Shown here one piece after another: positions 59,201-64,000 of a stretch of 64,000 nucleotides of DNA. The stretch is from Ampullaceana balthica. Lineage: Eukaryota; Mollusca; Gastropoda; Lymnaeidae. Below the pieces are notes generated by a model. The model saw nothing but the letters and a program-made list of their open reading frames with translations, was not told the origin of the DNA and did no database searches. A program made the position numbers and the translations under genes. The stretch is from the NCBI GenBank assembly GCA_944989445.1, contig CALYLW010001000.1, positions 124,001 to 188,000 of the forward strand, in the 5' to 3' direction. How positions within the stretch are numbered: position 1 is the first letter of the stretch; each line of letters opens with the position of its first letter.

Positions 59201-62200
59201 CACTTATTTTTGTTATCGCACATCAAAGAAATACATACACATGACATAAATTCGTTTGCAATTTGTAAATATATCATCACTGGTAAACAATAAAATGTCA
59301 TAGATTTTTTGTGTCGTTTGATGTCAGCGTATTTTGTACTCAAAACAGAACACAATTTCAGATTTTTAATATAATGTTGATGTTATAGAAAAAAATCCAC
59401 CTGTCAATTAATTTTTCAAGATGAGGCAGCAGGCCCTGTTAAAATTTAATAGTGGTCTGCTTTTGGCCCAGCGGGCTGTATTTGGACACCCCTGCTCTTA
59501 GCTGACCTGATTTTAGAACCATAGCCAGTCTTCTCATTTCTTTATTAATTTATGGTATAAAATATGTAACTTTTAATTCTTTTTGGAATCTTTTTTAAAA
59601 AACAAAATGGGTGGCAGCGGAAACTTCAAATTTCGATTTTCCATCTCAGTCGCAGTCTCTTTGTCTGATGTAGCTTTTATTTTTTTTGGTAATAATTTAC
59701 ATTTCATTTTGGTGGAAGGCCTTACATTTTAACTATTCTCCCTTAGGAGAATTCACACAACTTTTTGATGATACATTTAAACAATGTTAGAGACAATAAA
59801 AAGAAAACAGTGTAACTTAATTATTTTAAAAAATGTTAATTAATTTAATAATACGGGCCAGAGCAGGGGTCTACTTAATTTGGTAGGTTTGTAAATCTTT
59901 CACTAGTTTCCGTTTAAATAAAAAATAAATTAATAAATCATTTTAAAATTTAACCATCTGTTAATTTTAAAATAATCTTACACCAACCTAACGTATATAA
60001 TAAAGTAGTTATAAATTTTACTTATACTATTAATTATATGATAATTTTCTTATCTGCTTTTAATTTTAAACATATACTTATATTATTTCTTTTTCGATAC
60101 AGGGTTTAATAAACTAAGTGAGGAGAAGAGTCAGATAAACTTGTAATATAAAATTTTATGTTTGGGTAGAATAAATTGTTTTTAATGAGGCACAAGTATG
60201 CTTATGTATGAAAGCATAAATTTACTCAATATTGCAGTAACAAAACTGAAGGAAATTGTGGTTGTTACAGCTAATACACTTTACAAAGAAATAGATTAAG
60301 AAGACCAGAAGAAACTATTACATTGTTTTTGTTTAGGTAAACAAGTCATTTCTCTGTATAAATAAGTCTAAGAAATGTCTCATTTTGTCTTTGCATCACC
60401 AAACATTGATGTCTTGTTGTCAGAGGGGGAGACTAACCACACCCACACAAGAAGGCGAGACCCAGCTAATCAGGTCACTAGGAAGGAGGTTTGTCACTGG
60501 AATATTATCCACAGTATTTCTAGAGTCGCTGATGTTGAACTTTTTACATGAGTGGGGAGACAGGTCACAGATTGCAGTTATCATCCTTGGCGCAAGGGAG
60601 GTAAGTTGGCTACAACGATGGAGGGGAAGGGGTATAAAAAAATTAATGATGTAAACATAAATGATCTTGGCAACAAAACTCTCCCAAACTCCCTCCTTCC
60701 CCACCCTAACACCCCCAACTTTATTATTTTGTTCTCCCTGTAATATTTATTAGCCAACTGGTGTTGGAAAATTGGTTGATATATTTATTTTTTAAATGTC
60801 TTATTTTTTATTTTTTTATAAATGCTAATTCAATAGTTAAGCTCATTTTTAAAAAATTTGTTTATTATTTCGATTACATGATAAATATGATTATTTTTAT
60901 TATTACTTTATAAAAAAAATTATCTTCATTAATTTTTGGGGTTTAAACCATGATTGCCATGATTTAAACCATGAATGCCATGTTTTAAACCATGAATGTC
61001 ATGGTTTTAAAAAATTTGAGCTAGAGATGGGCTGTGAATGTTAAATAAGATGTGGAAGACTTGAAGGTGTGGTGAAAACAAAATTATTAATGTTCAACTA
61101 ACTCACTCCGCATATTTTTTATCTTGAAAGATGACATGAAATTCTTCTGACACAAATTACAAGTACATGTAACTGTTGTTTGTTTTTATGAAGTGCAAGG
61201 AAATTTTAAAATATTAGTTAAGTCAACACAAGTTTTTCTGCCTAATTTAAAGGTTGTGTAATTAAAGATTTTATCACTTAGCATCAATTTAAGTGCTGTA
61301 TGTAATTTTTTTCATTATGTCACTGTAATTCTCAAGCAGTATATAAAGCCTTTTATGGCTTTTGCTACTTAGTCATTCATCTTTGAATTGTAATAAATAG
61401 GTCTAAATTTTGTGTTGAAAAAATTACACAATCACCCATACATTTCTCCTTGTACTGTTAACTTTGTATGTTTTTTGACATCTTAGTTGTATGAATGAAA
61501 AGGATTAGGACAATTTTTACTGAGGTTGGAGAAATAATTTTGCACTTGAAACTATATCATTTAGGTAAAAATGATAGACACAAAGCATTCACCATGTCAA
61601 AAAGGAAGCTTAGGAATAATTGCTATCATTCAAAATTATGTCCGTAAAAAATCACAAAGGCAAAGTTTCATTTGCTATAACTGTTTTAAATTCATGTTAC
61701 TTCATTTTCATAATTTTCTATGCAGTTTTACAGTTGTTACTTTTACTTTGTACATTTTATATAAACTTATTCTACAGTTCAGTTTTTTTTTATTTAACAG
61801 GAAGCCATTATGCATCTTTATCAATTGTTCCTCTTTCTATTCTTTTCATTGAATATATTTTTTAAATAAATGGCATTTGCAGAAAATAAAATAAAAAGTT
61901 CTGCATCAGTAGCTCTGTACATTCTTGGAATCAGTTTTTGAAGCAATTATTCAGATAATGGGTAGAATAGGTTCTGAAGTATGTTTATTTAGCTAATCTG
62001 CAGGGGGAACATAACTCTAAACCCTTATAATAAATTTCTCCACTTAGCAATCACCTTTTCTTTTTGTGACAAAAATTCCAAAGTGGATGCGAACAGAAAA
62101 TATACATTTTTAAAAAGATGACTGATGTAGCATTCATGATCTATTTGCAGTAATCACAATATATTAATACTTTAAAAGTGATAAAGATGATTTAAATTTC

Positions 62201-63308
62201 ATTTTCCCCAGAATGTGTTTGGTGTGATTCTGGGAGCCATCATTGGTCATACAATATGTACAGGCCTGGCTGTGTTAGGGGGAAGGTTCATTGCTCAAAG
62301 GATATCTGTCAGGACAGGTACTCAAAATTATTGTAGTTACAATTTATGTTATCTAAAACTAGTTCAATTACATTTTATATATGTTTATTTTAATTTTCTA
62401 GCATTCCTCTTCAACTTTTGAGTGGTTTAGTTAATGGATTAAAAGATGTATAGTTATGAAAGGATTCAGATCTATGATCGAAAGAATATATATATTTCAT
62501 GTAGATACATACATAAATCCCTATTTTTAAATCCTTTATTATAACTAGTGGTGTCTGCTTGCTTGCTTGCATGCCGAAAAAATTTTGGATCTATTTTTAA
62601 CCCACTTCCCCGTATGCTGGCGAGCTGAAATTTTGCAGGCAGACTTGTGGCGATGATAAAAAATGATCTATCAAAATTTCAGATCGATCGAATGTACTGT
62701 AATTAAATTAATGAATTTTTAGATTATCTTTATCTCTGTGTTATGGGACTTACTTTACTATGTAGCATGTTAATTTTTGTGATAGTGTCGTGGTGTGTAT
62801 TGAACAACCTTTCCTGTTGCTCAATAAGGTGTGTATTGTATCGACAATACTTTTTAAAAATATATTCCCGATCGGTGCTCATTGTATTATACATGTTTTA
62901 CGAGACATAACTAAAATTTTGTATTTTTGGATTGTCTTGCGCTGCGTATTTTAATGAACATTCTTTTGGTTATGTCTTGTATATCAAGGATTTATAGTCA
63001 AAAACTTGGTTTTTTACAGGTTTTTTTTATTACAAGGACTAAAGTACTGTCAAGAATTTTTATTCATGCTAAGTACTGGAAAGAATTTCTGTAGTATGAA
63101 ATGAAAAGAATCTGTTTGTTTAAAATATTTATTGTTTCACTGTAGATTTTTAAATGTGTAGAAAAACATGAATATTTAATCAACTTTGAAATTGAGGACC
63201 AAATAAATATTTAAATGTGCTCAAATTTTTTTTTCAGTGACCCTTGTAGGAAGTGTTGTATTTTTTCTCTTTGCCCTCTCTGCATTTTGGATTGGACCTG
63301 AATCGTAA
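56233..63308 (+). CDS. TMEM165/GDT1 family cation transporter, paralogue B, first exon not found
   Basis: Exons seen: 56233-56437, 56708-56806, 57779-57855, 60424-60600, 62212-62317, 63238-63308, corresponding to exons 2, 3, 4, 6, 7 and 8 of paralogue A with the same phases; four have equal length and exon 2 is one codon shorter. They encode 244 residues. ELGDKT is kept in exon 2 and EWGDRS in exon 6; the residue just before the second motif is His (LHEWGD) where paralogue A and human have Ala. The loop is YEEVQEDLKRREQE. The C-terminus is WIGPES. The exon 3 donor is GC rather than GT; the exon 4 donor is weak (GTTTGC). No equivalent of exon 5 or of the signal-peptide exon 1 was recognised, so it may start far upstream, use another start or be a 5'-truncated copy. 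The open frame and good splice sites argue against a dead pseudogene. Role as for TMEM165: Golgi-type Mn2+/Ca2+ transport. Confidence 0.88.
56807..56808 (+). other. Non-canonical GC splice donor
   Basis: The end of exon 3 reads GAAG followed by GCATGT, while paralogue A has GAAG followed by GTATGT at the same place. The downstream exon (57779) continues the frame exactly, so a GC-AG intron is the simplest reading. The AAG before and G at +5 fit U1 pairing. Confidence 0.75.
58798..59494. mobile_element. 697-bp hAT element in an intron of paralogue B
   Basis: The left end CAGGGGTGTCCAAATTT and right end ATTTGGACACCCCTG are inverted complements. Flanks TTCTTGGC (58790-58797) and CTCTTAGC (59495-59502) match at 6 of 8. 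The arms contain GGGCCGTATGCC and GGCCCAGCGGGCTG. No transposase was recognised. Confidence 0.85.
60950..61005 (+). repeat. Short tandem repeat, about 20-22 bp x 3
   Basis: TTTAAACCATGAATGCCATG-like units repeated three times, intronic. Confidence 0.8.
62519..63035 (+). repeat. Single copy of the ~500-bp array repeat in intron 7 of paralogue B
   Basis: Starts TAAATCCTTTATTATAACTA, then TTGCTTGCTTGC, GAGCTGAAATTTTGCAGGC and CAGATCGATCGAATGTACTG, and ends AAGGATTTATAGTCAAAAAC. It is more diverged from the units at 1-2033 than they are from each other. The complementary TAAATCCTTT and AAGGATTTA lie at opposite ends. Confidence 0.85.
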
Positions 63309-63347
63309 CTGGATTAGCTGTTGTCTTAACTGCTACTTAAATTTGTA

Positions 63348-63353
63348 ATTAAA
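63348..63353 (+). promoter_or_regulatory. Candidate polyadenylation signal of TMEM165 paralogue B
   Basis: ATTAAA, the common variant hexamer, 40 bases after the stop. It lies in a stretch homologous to the 3' flank of paralogue A. Confidence 0.35.
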
Positions 63354-64000
63354 CTTTTGTGTTTTCCTTGCTCATCTCACATTTCAACAAACATTAAGTT
63401 AATGATTTGACTTTGTGTTTTCAAATGTATAAAGCATGTTAATGATAATATATAGGAGCTCTGAAACAACATGTTTTATAAAAGGCTTTCTTCAGTCTCT
63501 GAGGAATGAGTCTAGCCATAACATCTTTTTAATTGTCTTGTCTTTTGTTTTCAAGCCCACCTGATTTCAACATGTATTTAAAACATGCACCAGGCTTAGT
63601 TAACATTCTTTCTGGTTTCACTAGGATCATCTTCAGTTAGCAGCCTTATTCCAGCTTCAAGCACTCAGCTAAGTGTGCTGGCTGCAATATGATTACTTAA
63701 ATAGTCTCTTACACATTTCTAAAAGCAAAACTGGAGTGTCACATTTCATGCATTTAAATTATAAATCTTCCAAAATTGTTTAGGCAACAAGTCCTTTGTG
63801 AAAGAGCTCTTTTTAATTTGATACCTCTTACTCTTAGCATTCAAAGCTGTGCCAACTGGTCATCAAAACAGACCCCCCCCCTTTTTTTGTTTGGGGATCT
63901 ACCTGGTGTTTAGAGGTATTAACAAAAAATGTTCAAATAACTAAGCTGTCCAGAGATTGAGGTCAAAAAAATATATTAGTACAGTACTGTGTGTTTATCA
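63354..64000. other. 3' flank of paralogue B, no gene seen
   Basis: AT-rich, no repeat or ORF with a signature. Confidence 0.4.

Overview
This looks like AT-rich animal nuclear DNA. The genes are split by GT-AG introns, the transposable elements are of metazoan type, and nothing is bacterial or viral in layout. The repertoire (hAT/ZBED-like transposons, CR1/Jockey-type LINEs, tRNA-derived SINEs, a potato-inhibitor-I gene) fits a lophotrochozoan, perhaps a gastropod mollusc. That placement is inference; no single sequence proves it.

Three protein-coding genes can be supported. (1) A three-exon minus-strand gene at 8328-9408 encodes a 73-residue potato-inhibitor-I (eglin/CI-2 type) serine protease inhibitor. 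Its exons are 51-111 bp, so simple ORF searching misses it. (2) A plus-strand TMEM165/GDT1-family cation transporter gene at 34143-41963 has eight exons. (3) A tandem paralogue of gene 2 lies at 56233-63308 with matching exon phases. Its first coding exon and its counterpart of exon 5 were not found, and it has a probable GC-AG intron. Exon 7 of the two paralogues differs at 1 of 106 bases while the other exons are clearly diverged, which points to gene conversion.

Most of the rest is mobile DNA, often nested. 1-2033: tandem array of a ~500-bp hairpin-ended repeat, then a LINE fragment. 3-5.5 kb: SINEs and a LINE 3' end. 9.6-11.2 kb: pogo-like element with a nested hAT. 12.3-17 kb: LINE, then a four-layer nest of MITEs and hATs. 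17.3-27.6 kb: two copies of one TIR element, each broken up by later insertions, including a three-unit tRNA-Val-bearing repeat array, a 2.3-kb hAT with an exact 8-bp target duplication, and a SINE. 27.7-32.7 kb: LINE remnant plus three more hAT elements, two of them nested, around a 35-N gap. The introns of both TMEM165 genes carry hAT, Tigger-like and other insertions. 45-47.3 kb: four unrelated minisatellites. 49-55.7 kb: TIR elements with GGGGCCGTCC termini and 3-bp target duplications, with further nesting.

The most useful observations are the cryptic protease inhibitor gene, the exon-restricted conversion between the TMEM165 paralogues, the GC-AG donor, a 3' tail shared by LINE and SINE that suggests a parasite-host pair, and a second SINE form with the same head but a different 3' tail. 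I found no CRISPR array, operon or functional tRNA/rRNA gene.
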